64,000 nt of DNA from Paucimonas lemoignei (GTDB lineage: Bacteria; Pseudomonadota; Gammaproteobacteria; Pseudomonadales; Pseudomonadaceae): positions 5,176,001-5,240,000 of the forward strand of contig LS483371.1 in NCBI GenBank assembly GCA_900475325.1. Direction: 5' to 3'. Positions within the stretch are counted from its first letter, which is position 1, and every line of letters starts with the position of its first letter. The notes below the pieces were generated by a model that saw only the letters and a program-made list of their open reading frames with translations, was not told the DNA's origin and ran no database searches. Below are positions 25,955 to 34,254 of this stretch, piece after piece. Made by a program: the position numbers and the translations under genes.

Positions 25955-28900
25955 CTACCCCACACTCAACACCCGAGCCTTACCCTGGCGGCCCAGCACA
26001 TCAATCATCACGCTATCGCCGGAACGGCGCAGCGCCAGGTCCGCCGAGCCGTTCCCGGATTGCAGGCCACGCAGGATCACTTCGTCAAGAAACATCGGCA
26101 GTACCGGTTCGTCGAAGGTGATGTGCTGAGCTTTGGGGCTGAAGCTCAGGCCAAGACAGGATTGCAGCATGGATATCAACGCCGCTGCCGCCCATGCCTG
26201 GGGCGCACAGGCCACGGGATAAAAGGTAGGGCCCTGATTGCGCTGCCTGGGGATGCCGCAGAACAGCTCGGGCAGGCGTCGCAGATCAATGTAAGTCGAA
26301 GCGGAAAACAGGCCTTCGTAAATCCGCGCGGCTTCACGTCGGAATCCATAACGGGCGAATCCGGCCGCGATCAGTGCGTTGTCATGTGGCCAGACCGACC
26401 CGTTGTGATAGCTCATTGGGTTATACCTGGGCTGCGAAGACGCCAGCGTGCGAATGCCCCAGCCTGTGAACGACGAGCGATCCATGAGCGTGGCCACCAC
26501 ACTTGCTGCTCGCTCCGGGTACGCGATCCCGGTGAACAGGGCGTGCCCGGCGTTGGAAGTACGCACGCGGCAGGGCTGCTTCTCACCGTCCAGCGCCAAC
26601 ACATAAGTGCCCAGTGCCTCGTCGAAAAACACGGCATCAAACTGTTTGCGCAAGCGCTCGGCCCTGGCTTTGAAGATGTCCGCTCGCGCCTGGTCACCCA
26701 GGCGTCGGGCCATGTAGCGTGCGGCCTTCCAGGCACCGAAGACGTAAGCCTGCACTTCGACAATCGCCACTGGGCCTTGCGCCAGGCGGCCGTCAGCGTG
26801 GGAGACCGAGTCGTGGCTGTCTTTCCAGCCTTGATTGAGCAAGCCTTGACTGGTTTGCCGCCCGTACTCGATGAAGCCATCCCCATCGCGGTCGCCGTAT
26901 TCTTCAATCCAGGTCAGCGCGGCCTCAATGTTTGGCCACAGTTCGCGGATGGTTTGCAGGTCATCCGTGCGTTCCAGATAAGCGCCTGCAAGGAACACGA
27001 ACAGCGGCGTGGAGTCGATGCTGCCGTAATAACGCCGGAACGGAACCTCGCCCAGTTCGGCCATTTCGCCGCGCCGGACTTCATGGAGAATCTTGCCGGG
27101 TTCGGCATCGGCCACAGGGTCCACGGTGCTCGCCTGATTGGCCGCCAGATGGCCCAGTACGCCTTTGGCGATGCCGGGGTCGATCCATAGCACTTCCCAG
27201 GCCGTGATCAGCGCATCGCGACCGAATACCGTGCTGAACCATGGAATACCGGCATAGGGGTACAGACCCTGGGGCGTCTTGGTCGTGAGCATGTAAAGGT
27301 CCGAAACACTGCGCCGGATGGCCTCATTGAAGACCGTGTTGGAGGTTTCGATGGAAGCGGCCCGGGATGAAAACGTGCGCAATTGGCGGCGCGCATCGCG
27401 GACCGACGTGAAGAACGCATGCCTGACCGACAGGCTCGGCACCGGCTCTGCGCAGTTGATATCCATAAACAGCGAGCGGCTTTCTCCGGCTTGCAGCTCC
27501 AGCTCGAATATCGCCTGCCCGGCGTCCAGATCATCCGGAACAGGGTCGAAACGCAGGCGCGTGCAGCGGGTTTTCTGATCCAGGCCGGTGTAGCTCAGCA
27601 GCACCTGATGCCCAGTGATCTGCACCGGATGCAGCTCGCCACTGCGCTGGCGTCGCGTGCCGCGCACTTCGAACAAGTCCTTGAAGTCAGCAGCAAAGCC
27701 CAGCGTCAGGCGCAGCCGGTGTGGCCGCTCGTCGTAATTGCGCACGGTCAGACGCTCATGGCACGCGCTCTGCCACAGGAACCGCGAGCGCCGTAGATGG
27801 ATCAGATCGTGAGGCGCTGTCATCTGCCCCTTATCGTCATACAGATCCGGATTGGTCAGGTCGCAGGTCAGCATGGTGTTGTCATCGCGGATGGTGGAGC
27901 TGAGCAACATCGGCCGCACGCCATTGAGGGTCAGGGACAGCTGCGATAAGTGCCGGGTGTCGCTGTGAAACAGGCCTTGAGGGACATTGGGGTGGGCCAG
28001 GATATCGCCGTTGGGGTCGAATACTCCGAAGGTGTCGTTATGCTTGAGCGTGCAGGCTCGCTGCTCCTGAAGCGAGGCCGTGGCCGGGACTGAATAAGGC
28101 GCAGCCTGGCGCGCATGATGGTTGGCACTCACCAACTGCTGATACAGCGCCAGGTAATCACAGGCCATGCGTTCGACGGTGAAGCGCGACTCGAACGTCG
28201 CCCGAACGCGGCTTCGGTCCAGTTGCGATAAACGCCCCACGGCTGCAACCGCTTGCTCCACGCTGTCGACGATATACCCCGAGACACCGTCATCGATCAC
28301 TTCGGGCACCGAACCGCAACGAAAGGCAATAACCGGCGTGCCGCAGGCCATCGCCTCGATCATGGTCAGCCCGAACGGCTCAGGCCAGTCGATGGGAAAC
28401 AGCAGCGCTCGGGCGTTGCCGAGAAACTCGGCCTTTTGCTGTTCGTTGATTTCGCCGATGAACTCGACATTCGGACTGGCTTCAATCATCGGCAGGATTA
28501 GCCCGTGCCAGTAAGCTTCATCGACCTTGTCCACCTTGGCCGCGATCCTCAGGGGCAGCCCGCTGCGCACTGCAATCTCGATGGCTCGGTCGGGACGTTT
28601 TTCGGGAGAGATGCGCCCCAGGAACGCCAGATAATCGCCTTCAGGCTTGCGCACCAGCGGCAACAGGTCCCGAGGAATGCCGTGATAGACATTACCCAGC
28701 CAGTTCGCGTCGGCAGGGAGTGAACGCCGCTGGTCGACGGAGATGGACATGAGCGGCGCATCCGGAAAATGCCCATAGAACGAGGAGTAGTCAGGGATAT
28801 CCAGGCGCCCATGCAAGGTGGTGACCGTACGCTGGGCAAAGGGGTGAATCATCGGAAAGTGCAGAATGTCGGTGTGAAAGTTGAGCACGTCGAACTCATC

Positions 28901-29155
28901 AGCGTCACGCAAGACCTGATCCAGCATGGCGATGTGGTAGGGCACCGCATCCTTTACCTCGGTGTTCAAACGCAAAGCCGTGGGTGAGCCAGCCACCAGA
29001 CGCGCCTGGGTCTTGGAGTCGCCGCTGGCATAGAGCGTGACGTCATGACCCTGACGCACCAGTTCCTCGGTGAGGTAAGAAACGATTCGTTCGATGCCGC
29101 CATACAGACGCGGCGGGCAGCACTCAGCCAACGGCGCTATTTGAGCAATCCTCAT
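25955..29155 (-). CDS. GT4 glycosyltransferase fused to amylo-alpha-1,6-glucosidase-like domain
   Basis: A 1066-residue two-domain protein. Residues ~1-355 are a GT4 glycosyltransferase: Y-G-G-I-E-R-I-V near the N-terminus, F-L-G-R-I-S-P-E-K-R-P-D (second Rossmann fold) and F-G-L-T-M-I-E-A-M-A-C-G-T-P-V-I-A-F (donor-site E-x-x-x-x-x-x-E region). Residues ~375-1066 resemble bacterial glycogen-debranching (amylo-alpha-1,6-glucosidase) proteins: an N-terminal beta domain, then an (alpha/alpha)6 barrel with G-I-P-W-F-S-T-V-F-G-R-D-A and Y-H-N-G-S-V-W-P-H-D-N. ATG 29155 has AAGGA ten bases upstream and begins M-R-I-A-Q-I-A-P, usual for GT4; ATG 29176 lacks a site. It may make and trim an alpha-glucan. 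Confidence 0.85.
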   Translation of the reverse strand: MRIAQIAPLAECCPPRLYGGIERIVSYLTEELVRQGHDVTLYASGDSKTQARLVAGSPTALRLNTEVKDAVPYHIAMLDQVLRDADEFDVLNFHTDILHFPMIHPFAQRTVTTLHGRLDIPDYSSFYGHFPDAPLMSISVDQRRSLPADANWLGNVYHGIPRDLLPLVRKPEGDYLAFLGRISPEKRPDRAIEIAVRSGLPLRIAAKVDKVDEAYWHGLILPMIEASPNVEFIGEINEQQKAEFLGNARALLFPIDWPEPFGLTMIEAMACGTPVIAFRCGSVPEVIDDGVSGYIVDSVEQAVAAVGRLSQLDRSRVRATFESRFTVERMACDYLALYQQLVSANHHARQAAPYSVPATASLQEQRACTLKHNDTFGVFDPNGDILAHPNVPQGLFHSDTRHLSQLSLTLNGVRPMLLSSTIRDDNTMLTCDLTNPDLYDDKGQMTAPHDLIHLRRSRFLWQSACHERLTVRNYDERPHRLRLTLGFAADFKDLFEVRGTRRQRSGELHPVQITGHQVLLSYTGLDQKTRCTRLRFDPVPDDLDAGQAIFELELQAGESRSLFMDINCAEPVPSLSVRHAFFTSVRDARRQLRTFSSRAASIETSNTVFNEAIRRSVSDLYMLTTKTPQGLYPYAGIPWFSTVFGRDALITAWEVLWIDPGIAKGVLGHLAANQASTVDPVADAEPGKILHEVRRGEMAELGEVPFRRYYGSIDSTPLFVFLAGAYLERTDDLQTIRELWPNIEAALTWIEEYGDRDGDGFIEYGRQTSQGLLNQGWKDSHDSVSHADGRLAQGPVAIVEVQAYVFGAWKAARYMARRLGDQARADIFKARAERLRKQFDAVFFDEALGTYVLALDGEKQPCRVRTSNAGHALFTGIAYPERAASVVATLMDRSSFTGWGIRTLASSQPRYNPMSYHNGSVWPHDNALIAAGFARYGFRREAARIYEGLFSASTYIDLRRLPELFCGIPRQRNQGPTFYPVACAPQAWAAAALISMLQSCLGLSFSPKAQHITFDEPVLPMFLDEVILRGLQSGNGSADLALRRSGDSVMIDVLGRQGKARVLSVG

Positions 29156-29330
29156 GGGTTCGTCATCCTTGAGCATCAGGGCTGTATAGAGCCCCGTATT
29201 GTTATTGCCTGGCCACTAGACAACGACGCACAGGCACGCCGCCCTCATGACAGCGCAATGGTCTCGCTCAGGAGTCGAGCCAATAATTCGGAGAGTTCAT
29301 GAATAATGAGCGGCAATGAGCACTAACAGT

Positions 29331-30044
29331 TCAAGGCATCGCTACAGGCGGCGCATTCATCGTCAGGGGGCCGAGCTCCACCAAGGTGAAATAACCGCTG
29401 CCCTCAGACCGCCAGCCCCCTGTGTCGATGTGCCAGACATTACCGAGGATCTCCGGCTCGGGCAGCGGCGTATGCCCGACGATCAGCGCCCGCAGGTCGG
29501 GAATGCCGCTGTAATCGCGCAACTGCAGACGCTCGCGTGACCACTGACAACTTTCCTGCAATCGCCATCGCTCCGGCATATGGCCTTTCAAGGTGGCACG
29601 CAACATGTCCCAGCTGGGCAGCGGGCAGTCGGCGTGCACCAGGCCAATCAACCCGTCACGGGTCTCGACCTCCAGCGCAATCGGCATCTGTGCAAAGTGC
29701 GCGGCAACGTGCTGCTGCACGTCGGGGGTCAACTCCAGAAACCAGGCGCCGCCGCTGGACGTCCACATCCGATAATCCAGTGGTTGCTGCAGCACATGCT
29801 GGATGGCCAGCGCCTCATGGTTACCCTGCACCGCAAAAAACCAGGGCTGAACCAGCCAATTCAGCGCCTCCAGGCTCTGCGGCCCACGATCAACCAGGTC
29901 GCCGACGCTGAACAGTCGGTCTATCGCCGGATCGAAACCGGCTTCATCCAGCGCACTCTGCAGCCGGGTGAAATGCCCATGGATATCTCCCACCGCAAAA
30001 TCGCGACCCGTGGCATTGCTATCAAAATGGGCAAATCTACTCAT
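29331..30044 (-). CDS. PPP-family metallophosphatase
   Basis: A 237-residue calcineurin-like phosphatase of the bacterial PPP type (PrpA/ApaH-like). It carries G-D-I-H-G-H, G-D-L-V-D-R-G, G-N-H-E, and V-G-H-T-P-L-P, the classic metal and phosphate motifs of serine/threonine phosphatases. The start ATG 30044 has GGGA about eight bases upstream; the ATG at 30098 would add 18 residues of unlikely sequence. Protein phosphatase and diadenosine-tetraphosphatase activities are both possible for this group. Confidence 0.85.
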   Translation of the reverse strand: MSRFAHFDSNATGRDFAVGDIHGHFTRLQSALDEAGFDPAIDRLFSVGDLVDRGPQSLEALNWLVQPWFFAVQGNHEALAIQHVLQQPLDYRMWTSSGGAWFLELTPDVQQHVAAHFAQMPIALEVETRDGLIGLVHADCPLPSWDMLRATLKGHMPERWRLQESCQWSRERLQLRDYSGIPDLRALIVGHTPLPEPEILGNVWHIDTGGWRSEGSGYFTLVELGPLTMNAPPVAMP

Positions 30045-30209
30045 GTCAAAAATCCCGTCAGATTGGGTGGCTGGGGGACCGATCGACCACGACAACATTC
30101 ACAGAATCGGTAACTGCAATTAATAAAGGTGTATTGCATGGACTTCTGCAGGGGGTGGGGCGTTCATCTGATAATTGTCACCCCACATGGTGTCGAATGA
30201 GTTCATTTA

Positions 30210-30303
30210 CGTGGGAGCGAGCTTGCTCGCGAAGAGGCCCGTGCATTCATTTCCACCTTTGATGCATGAACACCGCCTTCGCGAGCAAGCTCGCTCCCAC
30301 AGG
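30210..30303. repeat. Inverted REP pair
   Basis: GTGGGAGCGAGCTTGCTCGC at 30211 and its inverted partner ending GCTCGCTCCCACAGG at 30303 flank a 40-base centre. It separates the phosphatase promoter region from the hexuronate cluster promoter. Confidence 0.9.
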
Positions 30304-30351
30304 TCAACCTACGCGGCTATCCAACCCCCTAGACTTTCGTCTACCCCCCAA

Positions 30352-30404
30352 TTGACAAACCCTGAGCAGCCTGCAAATAATCGGGCGCAAAGTTGTACGA
30401 CAAC
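30352..30404 (+). promoter_or_regulatory. Porin promoter and operator
   Basis: TTGACA (30352-30357), 18 bases, AATAAT (30376-30381), then the perfect palindrome GTTGT-ACG-ACAAC (30392-30404) just downstream of the expected transcription start. The same arrangement recurs before the uronate dehydrogenase gene at 32181. Its position suggests a repressor, most simply a GntR-type regulator of hexuronate use; no regulator gene is present in the cluster itself. Confidence 0.75.
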
Positions 30405-30441
30405 GGATAACAAAAATAACAATAATTCAGGGAAGCAACGT

Positions 30442-30576
30442 ATGACAACTCGCGTCCTCGCGTTTCAAACCTTCGCGCCATCCGGCTGCGACACCTGCTG
30501 CACCTCTCAATACCCCATTGCTGGCACTTCTTCGATCCCGATTCTCCGCGGGACGATCTCTATTCGGATTCGCTGA
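30442..30576 (+). CDS. Possible 44-residue leader peptide
   Basis: A short frame starts at ATG 30442, six bases after a strong AGGGAAG ribosome site and 38 bases downstream of the operator, and ends at TGA 30574-30576. The product contains a Cys-rich C-D-T-C-C-T-S and ends with several Arg. It matches no family I know. The strong start signal and the position between the promoter and the porin make translation plausible. It could be a leader, or the remains of a lost gene whose start signals survive. Confidence 0.4.
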   Translation: MTTRVLAFQTFAPSGCDTCCTSQYPIAGTSSIPILRGTISIRIR

Positions 30577-30726
30577 CGGTTCAACCGCTGTGAAGTAGAG
30601 GCTCGTCCGCATCAGCGGCAGAGTCTGACGCCCTGGACACGGGGCATTTGCGCACTTCTCCACAGTACAGGTCGTCTTAACGCCGCCGGGGAAGTGCATT
30701 GTCGAAAAAATGGGAGCACAACAATA

Positions 30727-31995
30727 ATGAGATCTCACAACACCCGTTCGCTGATCCTCCTGGGGCTGAGCAGCATGAGCCTGACGTTTCCGCTGCTGGC
30801 GTCAGCCGAGGGTTTCGTCGACGACACCAAGGCCACGCTGAACCTGCGTAATGCCTACTTCAACCGTAACTTCACCAACCCGTCCTACCCCAACAGCACG
30901 GCCCCGCAAGGCAAGGCCGAGGAGTGGACGCAGAGTTTCATCCTGGATGCCAAGTCCGGGTATACCCAGGGTGTGGTCGGTTTCGGCGTTGATGTGCTGG
31001 GCATGTACTCGGTGAAACTCGATGGCGGCAAAGGCACCGGCGGCACGCAGCTGTTGCCGATCCACAGCGATGGACGGCCTGCAGATGACTTCGGACGCCT
31101 GGGTGTGGCGGCCAAGGCAAAAATTTCCAACACCGAATTGAAAGTCGGCGAGTGGATGGCGGTGTTGCCGATCCTGCGTTCGGATGACGGCCGCTCCCTG
31201 CCACAAACCTTCCGCGGCGCACAGGTCACCTCCAAGGAGTTGGCCGGCCTGACCCTGTACGGTGGTCAGTTCCGTGGCAACAGCCCGCGTAACGATGCGA
31301 GCATGGAAGACATGTCCCTCAACGGACGAGGCGCTTTTCAGTCCGACCGCTTCAACTTCGGCGGTGGCGAATACGCCTTCAATGACAAGCGCACCCAGAT
31401 CGGCATCTGGTACGCCGAGTTGCAAGACATCTACAACCAGAAGTTCATCAACCTGCTGCACAGCCAACCGGTGGGCGACGTAACCCTGGGCGCGAACCTG
31501 GGTTACTTCTGGGGCACCGAAGACGGCAGCGCACTGGCGGGCGACCTGGACAACAAAACCGCTTACGCCCTGCTCTCGGCCAAATACAAGGGCAACACCC
31601 TGTATGTGGGCCTCCAGAAAGTCAGTGGCGATGACGGCTGGTTCCGGGTCAACGGTACCAGTGGCGGCACCCTGGCCAACGACAGCTACAACTCCAGCTA
31701 TGACAACGCCAAGGAAAAATCCTGGCAGCTGCGTCACGACCTGGACTTCGCCATCTTCGGCGTACCGGGCATGACCCTGATGAACCGCTACATCAGCGGC
31801 GACAACGTCCACACCGGCGCGATCACCGACGGCAAGGAATGGGGCCGCGAATCGGAACTGGCCTACACCGTACAAAGCGGCACCTTCAAGAGCCTGAACG
31901 TGCGGTGGCGTAACTCCAGCATCCGTCGCGACTACAGCACCAACGAGTTTGATGAAAACCGGTTGTTCATCAGCTATCCGTTGTCGTTGTTGTAA
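30727..31995 (+). CDS. OprD-family outer-membrane porin
   Basis: A 422-residue outer-membrane protein with signal peptide (cleavage near L-L-A-S-A-E-G-F). It opens with F-V-D-D-T-K-A-T-L-N-L-R-N-A-Y-F-N-R-N-F, the usual OprD start. E-W-T-Q-S-F-I-L-D-A-K-S-G-Y-T-Q-G follows, and the protein ends in alternating beta strands typical of an 18-strand barrel. OprD porins admit small acids and amino acids; the neighbours suggest galacturonate, glucuronate or aldarates. The start ATG 30727 gives a proper signal peptide. A GCACTTCTCC/GGGGAAGTGC stem-loop (30652-30697) lies in the leader. Confidence 0.9.
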   Translation: MRSHNTRSLILLGLSSMSLTFPLLASAEGFVDDTKATLNLRNAYFNRNFTNPSYPNSTAPQGKAEEWTQSFILDAKSGYTQGVVGFGVDVLGMYSVKLDGGKGTGGTQLLPIHSDGRPADDFGRLGVAAKAKISNTELKVGEWMAVLPILRSDDGRSLPQTFRGAQVTSKELAGLTLYGGQFRGNSPRNDASMEDMSLNGRGAFQSDRFNFGGGEYAFNDKRTQIGIWYAELQDIYNQKFINLLHSQPVGDVTLGANLGYFWGTEDGSALAGDLDNKTAYALLSAKYKGNTLYVGLQKVSGDDGWFRVNGTSGGTLANDSYNSSYDNAKEKSWQLRHDLDFAIFGVPGMTLMNRYISGDNVHTGAITDGKEWGRESELAYTVQSGTFKSLNVRWRNSSIRRDYSTNEFDENRLFISYPLSLL

Positions 31996-32028
31996 AACCA
32001 ACGCAACGCCCACAGGAGCGCGAAATCT

Positions 32029-32122
32029 CCTGTGGGAGCGAATTCATTCGCGAAGGGGCCCTGTCAGAACCTACTTCAGTATCTGACACACCGCATTCGC
32101 GAATGAATTCGGTCCCACAGGG
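32029..32122. repeat. Inverted REP pair after the porin
   Basis: CCTGTGGGAGCGAATTCATT at 32029 faces an inverted copy ending GAATTCGGTCCCACAGG at 32121. It lies just after the porin stop and can serve as a 3-prime end or mRNA-stabilising hairpin. Confidence 0.88.
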
Positions 32123-32180
32123 TCGGTGATTGACCTGTACTTGCGATGTCTACCCAACAACATTTTCGACCTAAGTCGCG

Positions 32181-32231
32181 TTGACAAAGCCTCTGGCGAT
32201 TGCAAATAATCGCCGTAAGTCATACGACAAC
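32181..32231 (+). promoter_or_regulatory. Uronate dehydrogenase promoter and operator
   Basis: TTGACA (32181-32186), 18-base spacer, AATAAT (32205-32210), followed by GTCATACGACAAC (32219-32231). The TGCAAATAATCG core and ATACGACAAC/GTACGACAAC half-site are shared with the porin promoter at 30352. One half-site is degenerate here. Both units are therefore probably controlled by the same regulator. Confidence 0.75.
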
Positions 32232-32266
32232 AGATGACACTTAATAAGAATACGCAAGGGACTCTC

Positions 32267-33094
32267 ATGACAACCACTCATACCGCCCCAACTCCCTTTA
32301 ACCGCGTGCTATTGACGGGCGCGGCAGGCGGTCTGGGCAAAGTTCTGCGCAAGAGCCTGCGCCCCTACGCCAAGGTTCTGCGCCTGTCCGACATCAGCGA
32401 AATGGCTCCGGCCGCTGATGACAGCGAAGAAGTCCAGACCTGCGACCTTTCCGACAAACAAGCCGTTCATCAGTTGGTCGAAGGCGTCGATGCGATCCTG
32501 CATTTCGGCGGTGTTTCGGTCGAGCGCCCGTTCGAAGAGATCCTCGGCGCCAACATCAGCGGCGTGTTCCACATCTACGAAGCGGCACGTCGGCATGGCG
32601 TCAAACGCATCATCTTCGCCAGCTCCAACCACGTGATCGGCTTTTACAAACAAGACGAAACCATCGACGCCCACTCCCCTCGCCGCCCGGACAGCTACTA
32701 CGGCCTGTCCAAGTCCTACGGCGAAGACATGGCGACCTTCTACTTTGATCGTTACGGCATTGAAACCGTCAGCATCCGCATCGGCTCTTCGTTCCCGGAA
32801 CCACAGAACCGCCGAATGATGAGCACCTGGTTGAGCTTTGATGACCTCACCCAACTGATCGAGCGCTCGCTGTTCACGCCAAACGTCGGCCACACCGTGG
32901 TCTACGGCATGTCCGACAACCGCGACGTGTGGTGGGACAACCGCTTCGCCGCGCACCTGGGCTATACCGCCAAGGACAGCTCGGAAGTGTTCCGTGACAA
33001 GGTCGAGACACAACCGATGCCAGCCGCCGATGACCCGGCCGCTGTTTATCAGGGCGGTGCTTTTGCAGCAGCAGGACCGTTCGGCGACGAGTAA
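32267..33094 (+). CDS. udh: Uronate dehydrogenase
   Basis: A 275-residue NAD-dependent SDR, the length of characterised Pseudomonas syringae Udh, which it strongly resembles from memory (L-L-T-G-A-A-G-G-L-G-K-V-L, I-L-H-F-G-G-V-S-V-E-R-P-F, A-S-S-N-H-V-I-G-F-Y). The catalytic pair is Tyr145 and Lys149 in Y-Y-G-L-S-K-S. It oxidises D-galacturonate or D-glucuronate to the aldaro-lactone, the first step of oxidative hexuronate catabolism. ATG 32267 has AAGGGA six bases upstream; the longer frame from 32234 overlaps the operator leader. The lactonase gene follows 45 bases later. Confidence 0.93.
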   Translation: MTTTHTAPTPFNRVLLTGAAGGLGKVLRKSLRPYAKVLRLSDISEMAPAADDSEEVQTCDLSDKQAVHQLVEGVDAILHFGGVSVERPFEEILGANISGVFHIYEAARRHGVKRIIFASSNHVIGFYKQDETIDAHSPRRPDSYYGLSKSYGEDMATFYFDRYGIETVSIRIGSSFPEPQNRRMMSTWLSFDDLTQLIERSLFTPNVGHTVVYGMSDNRDVWWDNRFAAHLGYTAKDSSEVFRDKVETQPMPAADDPAAVYQGGAFAAAGPFGDE

Positions 33095-33139
33095 ACCGCG
33101 ACACCTGAACAGCACATAAAAAGAAGAGAGCTGGCCGAC

Positions 33140-34027
33140 ATGGATGCTGAATTGATTCTCGACGCACAAAACGCCACGGGCGAAAGCCCAGTGTGGAGCG
33201 CTCAGGAGCAGGCCCTTTACTGGGTGGACATCCCGGCTGGCCGTCTGCACCGCTGGAACGCGGCCGACGACACCACCCAAAGCTGGAAAGCCCCGCAGAT
33301 GCTCGCCTGCATCGCGCGCTATACCAACGGCGACTGGATCGCGGGCATGGAAAACGGCTTGTTCCGCCTGACCGCCGAGGCAAATGGCAGCCTGAGCAGT
33401 ACGCCGTTGATCGGCGTGGAGCATGCGCAGCCTGGCATGCGCTTCAACGATGGTCGCTGCGACCGGCAAGGTCGGTTCTGGGCGGGCACCATGCTGCTGG
33501 ACATGGCAGCAGGTGCACAGGTGGGCGCCCTGTATCGCTACAGCGCAGGCCAGAGCGAACCACTGGTCGCACAGCTTTCGGAATTCATCGTGCCCAACGG
33601 CCTGGCATTCAGCCCGGACGGGGCCACGATGTACCTGTCCGACTCGCACCCCAGCGTGCAGAAAATCTGGGCGTACGATTACGACACGGACACCGGCACG
33701 CCGCATAACCGCCGCTTGTTTGTCGACATGAACACCTTTCTTGGCCGCCCGGATGGCGCAGCCGTGGACGCCGATGGCTGTTACTGGATCTGCGGTAACG
33801 ACGCCGGGCTGATCCATCGCTTCACGCCTGCAGGCAAGCTCGATCAGTCGTTGGTGGTGCCCGTGAAGAAACCCACCATGTGCGCGTTTGGCGGCCCGAA
33901 TCTGGACACGCTGTTCGTCACCTCGATCCGTCCCGGCGGCGACATCAGCGATCAGCCTTTGGCCGGGGGCGTTTTCGCTCTCAGGCCGGGCGTACAAGGT
34001 TTAATGGAACCCGCTTTCAGGGGGTGA
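33140..34027 (+). CDS. SMP-30/gluconolactonase-family aldarolactonase
   Basis: A 295-residue six-bladed beta-propeller of the SMP-30/regucalcin family. Expected metal-site positions are visible: Glu in T-G-E-S-P-V-W, Asn in M-R-F-N-D-G-R-C-D, Asn in V-P-N-G-L-A-F-S, and Asp in L-S-D-S-H-P. Placed directly after Udh, it most likely opens the galactaro- or glucaro-lactone that Udh makes. The ribosome site AGAGAG lies about ten bases before the ATG. It is probably co-transcribed with udh. Confidence 0.88.
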   Translation: MDAELILDAQNATGESPVWSAQEQALYWVDIPAGRLHRWNAADDTTQSWKAPQMLACIARYTNGDWIAGMENGLFRLTAEANGSLSSTPLIGVEHAQPGMRFNDGRCDRQGRFWAGTMLLDMAAGAQVGALYRYSAGQSEPLVAQLSEFIVPNGLAFSPDGATMYLSDSHPSVQKIWAYDYDTDTGTPHNRRLFVDMNTFLGRPDGAAVDADGCYWICGNDAGLIHRFTPAGKLDQSLVVPVKKPTMCAFGGPNLDTLFVTSIRPGGDISDQPLAGGVFALRPGVQGLMEPAFRG

Positions 34028-34031
34028 AAGC

Positions 34032-34175
34032 GGCAGACCGTGTGAAAACTACTGCGCTCGACCATACAGCGTTAAAAACAGGGGAAAAATGCTCATTTAG
34101 AAAACCTAGACTCCGCTTTTTCGCCTGTTTTTGCCTTGTCTGGCCTTCGCTCGCTACGTTTTCACACGGTCTGCC
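34032..34175. mobile_element. 144-bp MITE-like element with perfect 18-bp terminal inverted repeats
   Basis: The ends are GGCAGACCGTGTGAAAAC (34032-34049) and its exact reverse complement (34158-34175). A second inner inverted pair, AAAAACAGG/CCTGTTTTT, extends the symmetry. It contains no gene and sits between the lactonase stop (34027) and the TRAP binding protein. The ends remind me of Pseudomonas IS termini, but the family is not confirmed. I see no clear target duplication. Confidence 0.7.
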
Positions 34176-34254
34176 AAGCTGCAACGCTTCAACAGGTATG
34201 TATCCAGCAACACCGTTACGCCAGCACCTAAAAACAACAACACTGGAGTTATCC

